Source: Mikania micrantha
Lineage: Eukaryota > Streptophyta > Magnoliopsida > Asterales > Asteraceae
Direction: 5' to 3'
DNA length: 64,000 nt
Assembly: GCA_009363875.1 (NCBI GenBank)
Contig: CM018697.1
Coordinates: 49,555,484 to 49,619,483 of the forward strand
The stretch's first letter is position 1. Every line of letters begins with the position of its first letter. The notes below the pieces were generated by a model that ran no database searches, was not told where the DNA came from, and saw only the letters and a list, made by a program, of their open reading frames with translations. Shown here piece after piece: positions 54,930 through 64,000 of the stretch. Made by a program: the position numbers and the translations under genes.

Positions 54930-54942
54930 TGGTATTAAAGCC
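54930..54942 (+). other. Degenerate primer binding site of G
   Basis: TGGTATTAAAGCC resembles TGGTATCAGAGCC with two changes. It follows CTACA, a possible LTR end. Confidence 0.55.
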
Positions 54943-55079
54943 TTCGAGCTCTTTTCTACACCAAGGTAACAACTTTTTCGTTTAAGTTTGATACTTTCTT
55001 GATCGTCTCTTCATCATCTAGCTGCTGACAAAATTTGGGGCTCTAAATCTTGAAGAATTTTTCTGTGGAAAAATTTCAA

Positions 55080-55440
55080 GTATCATCGACTTCTCAGTTT
55101 CGAGAACACCTTTCCAAGCACATCATTTCGAGATCTGGTCTTCGGGTACAACACTTCGAGTTCAACAGCTTAGCAGAATTGTTTCTGAGTTTTTGAGGTT
55201 CGGGTACTATATTTCGAGAAGAAGTTTTCGTGTACAGGTTATCAAACACTTGGATTTCGAGATCTCATTTTCGATAACCACATATCGAGTACAGTCTTTC
55301 GAACACTTGGAGTTCCTGAACAACTGTTCGAATACTCTACTTCGGGTACTGGGTCTCAAATACTCCTGGATCATCGAGTACAGCTTGGACTTCGTGTATT
55401 GCTTGGGATTTCGAATACTTAAGGATTTCGAGTAACACAG
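55080..55440 (+). repeat. TTCG(A/G/T)GTAC motif array in G's leader
   Basis: About twenty words such as TTTCGAGA, TTCGGGTAC, TTTCGTGTAC, TTTCGAGTAC, TTCGAACACTTGGA and TTTCGAATACTT, spaced 10-25 bp, between the primer site and the gag start at 55498. The words match those of array E on its transcribed strand. Confidence 0.8.
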
Positions 55441-55497
55441 GGGCTTTAGGAACTTGTTAATTTTGAGAATTTGTACTTAGAAAATTTTCGGTTCATC

Positions 55498-57058
55498 ATG
55501 CCCTCTAAGAATCGTACCAGCTTATCCAACTTGCTGAATTTGGATAATGAAATAAGCACGGGAACTAAGCCACCAAGGCTCGTATCAGGAGACAACTTTC
55601 AAGACTAGAAATTCATATTTCAGTCTTTCATCAAGTATACAGATCCGAAATTATGGAGATCGATATAGGAGGGGCCTTATGTGCCGATAGAGGGAGATTC
55701 CTTAGAAGCCCAACTCAACAGATTCACTCACCTTATGAAAGAGATGACAAGTGCTGGGATTGAAATGTTAAAGGGAGAAGTTCACAAGAAACTCTTAAAT
55801 TCACTGCCATACAACTGGAACTCCAACTGCACAACAATCAAGAGGACAAAAGACATGTACAAGACTACTCTCAGTGAGTTAATCTCAATCATCAACTCAT
55901 ATGACATGGATGACAAACAAAGGGCGCTTAATCATGCTAATTCCATGGGCATTACTCCTGTATCTGAGAATGATACTCTCTTGTCTGCCATCAATTATCA
56001 AGCTTCTGGTTCTCAGCATTACCAGACCTCTTCATCTCAGTCTGTTCCTTTCGAGACTGCATTCATTTCATCAGGGCAAGTCAGTTCAGTGCCCAAAATC
56101 AGCCTGGAGAGTGAGGAGATTCCGCTACTATTCAAAGGATTCATGAACAGTTACAATGCATTTATTGCTGGAGAATTGGCCCTGGCGAATCTCACTCAAG
56201 ACAATCTAGAGCAGATCAACCCAGCTGATGTGGAGAAATGGATATCTCATGGCAGATGGCCATGGCGGTCTTTCAGGAAAAGAAGTTAATCAAGAATTAT
56301 GGCAGGAACAGTTTTGGGAAAAACCTAGGAAGGAAGTGGGGATTTGACAAGTCAAAGCTAAGGTGCTACAACTGTGTCCAGCCGAGTCACTTTGCTCGGG
56401 AATGTAAGCTGCCCAAGGTTGTGAATGAGGCAGACAAGAAGCCTGATGAAAAGGGGGGAGCTGGAGGTGGAGCTAGCACATCCAAGGCATTGGTCACTCA
56501 AGAGCTTGAGATGACTATGACCATGCTTTAATGGCTGAGTTGGACGACAAATGCAATGAGGTAACAGAAAATCCATGCTCTACTTCTTGCATTGAGAAGG
56601 TTTTTAAGTACCGTTCGCCTAATGAGGACTTAATCAAAGAACTCACCAAACTTAAATATTTTAACTCTGAATTTCTTAAAAATGAAGAGCTTTTCAAAAG
56701 GAAACTTGACACTGAAAGGCGTGATATTTCACAATTAAAAGAACTTTTAAGTGATAAAGAGTCCAACTATCGAGACGCCAGGCGTCGGATAGATGAACTC
56801 TCCTTAGAGTTAGAACACGTTAAGACACAGTTGTCCAAAACTAAAACTAAAGCTGATAAATATGAGTATTAGAGTACTGTGGTGGCTAACATGATTGATG
56901 TCCAGAGTAGGAGAAAAGAGAAAATTGGGCTTGGTTTTACTGAGGTGAAATCTGCATTTAACCATAACTACTCCATCATGCCTAATACCAACACATCTGT
57001 TAAATGATCTGCTGTTGAAGTCAGACCAACGATTTGAGTTCACCACTGGTTCTAACAA
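55498..57058 (+). pseudogene. G gag, broken
   Basis: Start ATG 55498 (MPSKNRTSLSNLLNLDN). Two early TAG stops (after DNFQD and after LWRSI), and apparently a deletion of part of the usual N-terminal core, precede the open stretch 55681-56289 (EAQLNRFTHLMKEMTSAGIE, KLLNSLPYNW). A frame change leads to the zinc knuckle CYNCVQPSHFAREC (about 56362-56403), in which the usual Gly before His is Ser. Then from 56531 comes a strong heptad-rich coiled coil (ELTKLKYFNSEFLKNEELF, LKELLSDKESNYRDARRR, LSLELEHVKTQLSK). The long coiled-coil gag is a SIRE hallmark. Confidence 0.82.
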
Positions 57059-57505
57059 ACCAGTCCCTGTTACCGCAGATGCAGTTGTGACTGACCTTAA
57101 TGATTATGATGGTTCTTAGGCTTGTGCAGAATGTTTGAGTGTTTCAGGTTCAAGGCTAAAGAAGGAGAAATGAAGTGCTGGCAGGAGCACATATTGTTCA
57201 ACTTCACATAGCAAATCACATTTTGTTCCAATAGTTGATTTTGTTAGGAGATTTGAATCAATCACATATCGCTTTACATGGGTAAACTACGAAGAACACG
57301 TGGTCCTTGTTGACCCCTCAATAGAATGGACTATTAGACCAAATGAAATGATTAAGGATTTTAAGACTAAGTTTGCTAAAATTAATGATAATGTTAAAAA
57401 CAAAATTGTCTTAGAATCAGATCCTTCTCCTTTGACTGAGCAGGTAACTCTGAGGCGGGTTCAAAGTTAAACACTAACTCTGAACCTTATTTTCCAACTG
57501 GGTCA
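57059..57505. other. Degraded gag tail of G
   Basis: Frame-shifted sequence with residual similarity to gag linkers (for example FESITYRFTWVNYEEHVVLV). No open frame and no separate gene. Confidence 0.5.
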
Positions 57506-58039
57506 TTGGAACAAGCCTCCATAAGTTCTATCTCTGGTATGAGTGACTGTGATGTAAAGCCATTTGACCAAAAGGAGTTTCATGAAAAAGTTTGTTGCTA
57601 TGCATGTGGAAGACCAGGCCACATTGCTAGACACTATCTGCATCGACCTACTAAATTCTTCTATGGGAAGAATCAGAAGGTCAAACCCAAGGCTAAACCT
57701 GTTAAAAGACCAATGAGGACTGATCAATCCTCCAAGCCTAGGGTAAAACCTCAGAAGGTAAATCCGAATCATCCCACTGCCAAATGTGCCAAACCAGCAA
57801 AACAAAATCAATCTGGTTTTCATAAACAAAAGTCAAAGGATTTCAAATCTAAAAGCAAACCACAATGGAAAAATAAGCTACATTTGAAACCTCAAGTAAA
57901 ACTAATTGATTATGGCAGTGGTGTCAGGCCCATGAATGTCAGGGCTAAATCAGACAAGCTCAAGGGAATTATCAAGAAAGGGCCCAAAGTTGCACAAGTA
58001 CCTAAATCTGTTATAATTTGGGTACCCATTTCTAATTAA
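57506..58039 (+). pseudogene. G second zinc-knuckle region
   Basis: An open frame of 177 codons with a CCHC-like motif CYACGRPGHIARHY at about 57597-57640. The final Cys is replaced by Tyr, so zinc binding is probably lost. A long Lys/Pro/Gln-rich basic region follows (KPVKRPMRTDQSSKPRVKP), ending IIWVPISN, where SIRE-type gag runs into the protease. Confidence 0.75.
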
Positions 58040-58059
58040 ATGTGTGTGTGTTATGCAGG

Positions 58060-59930
58060 GACGACCAAATAAACAGAAGAATTTTTGGTACGTTGATAGT
58101 GGTTGTTCCCGGCATATGACTGGGGAATTTTCTTAGTTGCATGAAGTCACACCATTTAATGGAGGATATGTCTTGTTTACTGGAGACAAAGGTGGGAAAA
58201 TCAGTATGAAGGGCACGGTTACAAATGGAACTCTAAGTTTTGACGATGTGTACTATGTTGAAGAACACAACCACAGCTCGTTGAGTGTTTCTCAGATCTT
58301 TGACAAGAGCTTTTTAACACACTTCACAAACAAAGGGTGTCTTATCTTGAAGCCCGGATTTGTAGTACCAAAGAAATGGATCTTGATGAGGACTCCAAGA
58401 ATCAACAATGCCTATATCATCAACATGAATTCTGATTCATACACAGAAAACACCTGTTTGTTTTCTAAGGCATCAGATACTGACTGTTTGCTGTGGCATC
58501 GCCGACTGGGTCATGTCAATTTGAAGAATCTCAACCGACTAGCTAAGGCGGATCATGTGATTTTCCTACCTTCTAAGGACTTCTCCAAAATTGAGAAGTG
58601 CAGCGCATGTGCCAAGCGGAAGCAACACAAGAGACCCCACAAGCCCAAATTGTTCAACTCAATTTCATCAATTTTGCAGCTTCTTCATATGGATTTCTTT
58701 GGACCGGTTAATGTCATAAGCATCGGGAAGAAGTCATATTGTCTTGTTCTAACAGATGATTATTCCAAATTCACATGGGTGTTCTTTCTGGCCAAGAAAG
58801 ATGAGACACCAGAGATTCTGAAGAAGTTTATCACCCCGATCGAGAATCAGAATAATTTAAAGGTTAAGGTGATCAAAAATGACAACGGCACCGAGTTCAA
58901 AAATCAGACACTCATTGATTTCTACAATGAGAAGGGACTTGCTCGACAGTACAGTGCAGCTCGTACACCACAGCAAAATGGAGTTGATGAAAGAAGGAAC
59001 AGAACGCTTATCGAGGCTGCACGGACCATGCTGTCAGAGTCTAAGCTACCAATCTTCTTGTGGGCTGGAGCTATTAACACGGCTTGATATGTTCAAAATC
59101 GAGCTCTATTGAACAAGCGCCATCAGAAGACTCCCTACGAGATTTTCTTCAATCAGAAGTCGAAGGTTGGTCACTTCAAGTCATTTGGTTGTCCTTGCAC
59201 TCTCCTCCACACTGAGGCAAATCACAAGTTTGATGACAAGGCAGATAAGTGTTACTTCGTGGGCTATTCATCTGAGAAAGCTGCTTACCGAGTATACAAC
59301 AAGAAGACCCGGATGATTATGGAGTCATACTACATTGATTGGCTAGAAATGAACAACATCGATGCTAGTTCTAGTCCAAACTGGTTATTTCAGTATGATT
59401 CTACATTTGAGCCCTTCAACTCTTCATCTGAGAATGCAGGACCGTTTGAACCTAACGACAGTTTCTACAAGAGTGATGACGTGGACTACAGGGTTGACTA
59501 TGTTCCGTGTGATCCCAAGCTTCTGACAGTTGACCCGCCAGGGATGTATGATCGAGTTCCACCCGTTCAGCCAACTCCAACAATGAAGTCATCCCACAGA
59601 TCCAGAGAATTCACAATCTGTTCAACCTACTCCAGAGATAGATCAAGCCTCATCCTCTTCCCACCAGACTTTTGACAATCCACTGTTCTCAGACCACATC
59701 CCTGAGGAACGTTGTGTGGATAATGGAGCTGAAGCAAGTGAAATCGCTCCCGTTGACAACACCTCTTCCTCTAGTGAGGATCAACTAACTCACATCTGAA
59801 ATCTGATCGATAATTTAGTTGTGGAGGAAGTGCCTACTTTAAGCACCAAAAAGAATCATCCAGTGAAGAATATCATTGGACCTCTTTCAGAAGGAGTTCT
59901 TACTAGGAGCAGATCCATTCCAGTTCAGAC
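58060..59930 (+). pseudogene. G protease and integrase, broken
   Basis: Protease motif NFWYVDSGCSRHMTG at about 58080, with a TAG at about 58134. The frame is then open to 59087: GNTV-type protease end (LFTGDKGGKISMKGT), the zinc region LWHRRLGHVNLKNL...CSACAKRKQ, Asp in LHMDFFGPV, Asp in VIKNDNGTEFKN, and Glu region RTPQQNGVDERRNRTLIEAART. A TGA at 59085 is followed in frame by VQNRALLNKRHQKTPYEI, GCPCTLLHTEANH. Frame changes near 59590 and 59930 flank a Ser/Pro/Glu-rich linker. The DDE residues are all readable. Confidence 0.87.
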
Positions 59931-60916
59931 ACCTTGCCTGAAGGAACTATAATACGAAGTCAATCAGGTCCAATTAATTATTGTTTATATTCATATTTTA
60001 TTTCGCTGGTAGAACCCAAGAATGTCAATAAGGAGTCAAGCTGGGTTGAAGCAATGCAGGAAGAATTGATGCAGTTTCAGAAGCTCAAGGTGTGGAATCT
60101 GGTTCCATTGCCCAAAGGGAAACTTCCAATCAGAACCAGATGGGTCTTCAGAAACAAGAGAGATGATTCGGGCATGATCATTAGGAATAAAGCAAGGTTG
60201 GTAGTACAGGCCTTCTACCAACAGGAGGGGATTGATTATGAAAAAGTCTTTGCACCGGTCGCAAGATTTGAACCTATCCGCATCTTCTTGGCCTATGCTT
60301 ACTGCATGAACTTCACTATTTATCAGATGGATGTGAAGACAGCCTTCTTGTATGGAAAGGTCAAGTAAGAGATCTATGTGTGTCAGCCCCCGGGGTTCGA
60401 GGATTCGCAGTATCCCGACCATGTCTACAAGCTAGACAAAGCCCTTTACGGTCTTCATCAGGAACCGTGAGCATGGTATGCAACACTTACAAATCATTCA
60501 TTCACAGAGATAAGGACGATTTTATTCTCTTTCAAATCTATGTGGATGACACATTTTTGGTTCCACAAGCTCGGTGCTATGCAAAGAATTTGAAGCTGTG
60601 ATGAAGAAGAAGTTTGAGATCAGTGCAATGGGGGAAATGACCTACTTCTTGGGTCTTCAGGTAAAGCAAGATTCTAAGGGTGTGCTGATTCATCAGGGCA
60701 AGTACGTTACCGACATTCTCACAAAGTTCAACATGTTGGAATCAAATCCCGCATCCACTCCTATGGCTACACATCCCAGGGCAGAACAGGAAGAAATACA
60801 GGATATGGACTACGTTCTCACTCCTAAGTCATCCCCGAAGAAAAAGAGTTTAAAGATGATGTCAAAGAGGGCAAAGGACCCTAGGCTCAGAAAGAAGAAT
60901 GTAGGCACATCATCAT
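59931..60916 (+). pseudogene. G reverse transcriptase, partly deleted
   Basis: Read as WVEAMQEELMQFQKLKVWNLVPLP, TRWVFRNKRDDSGM, RNKARLVVQAFYQQEGIDYEKVFAPVARFE and YQMDVKTAFLYG. A TAA at 60366 leads to EIYVCQPPGFEDS, KLDKALYGLHQEP, then a TGA at about 60467. A deletion near 60500 precedes the active site FQIYVDDTFLV. Then EFEAVMKKKFEISAMGEMTYFLGLQ and HQGKYVTDILTKFNM follow. After about 60790 it changes to a Lys-rich tail (KSSPKKKSLKMMSKR) whose origin I do not recognise. RNase H is absent. LTR H cuts the element at 60917. Confidence 0.85.
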
Positions 60917-61770
60917 TGTCACACCCCGAGCCGGCGGGTTGGATCGACATCCCCGTCAGGCGGAAGGTTCCCGGGGCGCGATATCGTGAGTGATAATCGT
61001 GAGGATCAGATTGTTTACATAGCATCAATGTTAAGAATAACTAAAGCACAATGACATTAAACTAGAATTTACAAAGTTAAATTACAATTGTTAACGTTTG
61101 ATAATTTAACCAAGTAAATCTACAAATGAATCATAAGTCTACTATCTTGTAACCGTACAAGATATCAAAAGTGATTCACAGTAGTCAACAAAATAGGTGC
61201 TTCCCGAAAACTACTAGGTCCTCTAACTGACATCCTAGCATGCATTCCTGAAACCTTAGCTTAACCCTGTCCATCACCTGAGAAAGCATGAAAGAAAACA
61301 AAGTCAACACGATGGTTGGTGAGTTCATATAATTTAGTTGTTGAAAAATAGCTTTTACAAATCCCTTTTTAGATAACAACCTTAACCTCATTAACATCAC
61401 CTGTATCATCCAACTTGGTATGCTTATGTATAGGGCATACGAAAGGGTCGAGCCTACAACCCGCCCAGACGCCATCCCACCACATACTAAGTCATATAGG
61501 ACATTGCTGTTAACGATAATTAAGCATTTTATCTACCTTTCAATTCCATTTCAAAAGAATAGCCTTATTACAAATCTTTTAGGTAACAACCTTAACTTCA
61601 TTAACATCACTTATATCATCCAACTCGGTATGCTTATGTATAGGGCATACGAAAGGGTCGAGCCTACAACCCGCCCAGACGCCATCCCACCACATACTAA
61701 GTCAAATAGGACATTGTTGTTAATGATAATTAAGTGTCTTACCTATCATACAGTTTCATTCCCATTCTAG
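60917..61770 (+). mobile_element. Partial LTR of element H
   Basis: TGTCACACCCCGAGCC starts abruptly inside G's tail and fits the start of a plant gypsy LTR. The piece runs 854 bp and is then interrupted by the A-family LTR at 61771. No coding region. It contains a 210-bp tandem duplication. Its remainder, if present, lies beyond the window. Confidence 0.65.
61355..61765. repeat. 210-bp tandem duplication in H
   Basis: Two copies with only a few differences. The shared phrase TATGTATAGGGCATACGAAAG occurs with a 210-bp offset (61425 and 61635), and each copy contains GCCATCCCACCACATACTAAG. Confidence 0.9.
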
Positions 61771-64000
61771 TGTGACAACACACAAACAAGGTTTATATTA
61801 AAACTTTAATTACGACGCATTTTGTTAACATGTTTAGATAAATGCACTTCTTAGAAACATTAAGTAGAGAAATTATGTCATTAGTTGAGAACAATAGAGT
61901 ACACATGCCATAAAGGTTAGAAACAAGAGATTTTCTATGAAACATAATGATATACCTTTGTGACTCAATGAGCTAGAATAAAACGAAACAATGATTTCAC
62001 ATGTTCATATATTTATATTTATATACATGCTTGAATTAATGAAAAATTTTATTATCTAATACAAAACTACTTCTAATAAATAATTATCATATTAAAAGGT
62101 ATGTGTACCACGACATACATACATACATACTTGTATATCCTTGTTGAGATGATTATAGGAATACGTCACTACTTATAATTGCATGCATAGATTAACTCTT
62201 TTGAAACACCACCCCTTTACATTACATACATATATTCACGACACATAGTAATATATATATATATGCTCATATTTCGGTTATACATACATTCATGCATAGG
62301 GGTATTAATTTAAAGGCTCAACAAAAATATATGTACATAAATACATATATACACATACGTTAGACACACACACATACAAAACATATACATATGTGGTTAT
62401 AGCTACAACCGTGTATTTAAAAGAATCCTTTTCTTTTACCACACCTCCCACTATCACCAATAGAATTAATTCTATGTCTCTTACAAACATCACCATCATA
62501 TACACACACACACATACACGACCACACATACATTTCGGTATACATATATACACTATCACAAGACAACAAAAATCTTACACTATCCCACACCCTCACCTCA
62601 CTTTCAACCAATCCCTTCCTTCTCTCTATCCCAAAAACCGGTTCCCCAATCCCTCTCCTCCCTTTTTCTTTTCTTCTCTTGACCGGCTCACTCTCTCCCT
62701 CTTTCCCTTCTCTATAATCGACCACATCTACCCACATCACACTTTACCTCATTTGAAAATACACAAGTCTCACTCCCTCTCTTCCTTTTCTCTTGTCATC
62801 AACGAAGACCAGCCCCTTGACACTAAAACTCGACGGGTTCCAGCCACATCCACCTCAAGAGCTCACAACTTGGAAGGTCACAACACAAGACTATCCCGAG
62901 TTCAAGGAGTTGGGTCGACGACAAGCCTTACATTCGACACAAAGGTTAGATAGTGAACTTCTAAAACTCGAAAATCTTGTTCTACCTACTCTCTTTTCCC
63001 CTACAACTCGTGAACAGCCCTAAAACTCTTTTCCTTGACACTTTGAACCGTTAAAATGATGGCCAAGAACTTCTAAGTTGCGAAAACACACATGCATGTA
63101 CATGCATGTGTGCAAATTCGACATTTTCTAAACAAAAGCCATGATTTTCGTTACATGAACCTTTACACATTCTTAGAATCGATTTCATTATAAACAAAAA
63201 CACTCACAACTATGGGGGATGAGTACCTAGACGTATCCATACACATGCAAGTCTTGCATGTGTAATATCATGATCTTGGAAACCCACAACTTTCATTTTC
63301 ATGTGTAGCATGAACTCTAAATCTATTCTATGCATTCTACACTTCTTAACAGCCCTAATATCCTCTTGGAACGTGATTCACAAGTTCACAACATAAGGGT
63401 ATGACTCACAACTCTTAAAAAGTGTAATATCTATGCATGCATGTATGTAAAAATGGAAAATACAACTTTAAAATGCTAATGTATGTATCACGAAATTTTG
63501 AGCAGGTTTAGTTGTGATGATATTGCTGGGGAATATTGTATAAAAGTTTGGGTTATAATGATAGATATGTTATATTGATAATCTTGACCCAAAAACCCAG
63601 TTTTTAAGGTTTATAAGCATGTAAAATATCAAAAAAATTATGTTAATAACCTTCTGGACAGAATGTGTAAATAAAATAGGCTCATAATAATGTTAGAATA
63701 ACACTCAAAAAGTTTGAGAATTTATTGTTATGTCTAAAATAAGTTATAGAATTATTAAAATCTCTATAAATCTTGATAAAATCATCAAAAATAGCTCCTG
63801 AGTGATAAAATTCCTAAGAACACTTTATATCTTTATTAATATAGTTATCAGACCTGGGAAAAATATTGAAACTTAAAATTGATAGTTTAAACTAATTATT
63901 TGCCATTTAAAATATTTGTAAAGGTTAAAAATACGAATCAAATTTGTTACTGTCCAAAATATGAAGTAAATATTTTTCCCGGTATTCTAATAATACATAG
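61771..64000 (+). repeat. A-family LTR, cut off by the window end
   Basis: TGTGACAACACACAAACAAGG onward is collinear with 7772 to about 9790 of A's LTR but clearly diverged, with many substitutions and indels (perhaps a fifth of positions by eye). It keeps the microsatellite zone, the CT-rich promoter area and both RY palindromes. It also keeps the segment near 63957 that A's 5' LTR has lost. Small open frames inside it (around 62300-63020) look like chance in low-complexity sequence. Confidence 0.88.
63087..63112. promoter_or_regulatory. RY-type palindrome 1 in the third A-family LTR
   Basis: CACACATGCATG-TA-CATGCATGTGTG, now a perfect 26-bp palindrome because the spacer is TA. Confidence 0.75.

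Larger units (their letters stand above)
54790..60916 (+). mobile_element. Copia element G, SIRE-like, decayed
   Basis: A Ty1/copia element whose left LTR is reduced to a possible end piece (about 54790-54925) and whose right end is cut by LTR H at 60917. The order is primer-site remnant, TTCG-motif leader, gag with zinc knuckle, coiled coil, second zinc knuckle, protease, integrase and RT. RNase H and the 3' LTR are missing. Gag with coiled coil plus the CYACGRPGHIARH motif points to Maximus/SIRE. More damaged than D or A: at least eight stops and five frame changes. Confidence 0.85.

Overview
This window is repeat-rich plant nuclear DNA. Transposable elements or their relics account for almost all of it, and I found no intact host gene, rRNA, tRNA gene or CRISPR array. 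Evidence for a plant: a tRNA-Asp primer site with an Athila-type gag-pol and ORF-1 (env-like) gene, Tekay/Del-type Ty3/gypsy elements with very long LTRs, SIRE-like Ty1/copia elements and a FAR1/MuDR-type transposase. A eudicot, perhaps Asteraceae, is my guess; nothing in the sequence proves the family.

The core is a nested stack that can be dated by order. A Mutator-like transposase gene (4900-5332 and 52785-54011) was split by an Athila-like element C (5333-52779, target duplication CCTTG). C's gag was then hit twice. Gypsy element A (7772-31880, duplication CCTGA/CCCGA) carries a further gypsy element B (18237-29190, duplication TTGTT) inside its 3' LTR. Copia element D (32424-42920, minus strand, duplication CCGGTA) carries an isolated 2.3 kb LTR-like insertion E (35346-37640, duplication CGTTTTG) inside its reverse transcriptase. 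Removing the insertions rejoins C's gag, A's LTR, D's DVKT/AF motif and the transposase reading frame, so the boundaries are well supported.

Left flank: a gag/protease fragment of an A-like element (1-378) is interrupted by a 3'-truncated SIRE-like copia F (379-3307). It is followed by a probable minus-strand LTR relic (about 3308-4640). Right flank: an Athila-type ORF-1 fragment (54018-54790), a decayed SIRE-like copia G (about 54790-60916), a piece of another LTR H (60917-61770) with a 210-bp tandem duplication, and the first 2.2 kb of another A-family LTR (61771-64000).

Nearly every element carries frameshifts and stops, so none looks autonomous. The longest undamaged reading frames are A's pre-gag ORF and gag-protease, and B's integrase. 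The features I consider least routine are non-coding. They are short TTCG-core motif arrays at the promoters or leaders of three different element families, and a 35-bp minisatellite in E whose hairpin stems co-vary between units. Others are GTCGCG palindromes shared by C's LTRs and the leader of its env-like ORF, RY-type (CATGCATG) palindromes conserved in three A-family LTRs, extra coiled-coil ORFs ahead of gag in both A and B, and an apparent intron with a consensus branch site ahead of the env-like ORF.
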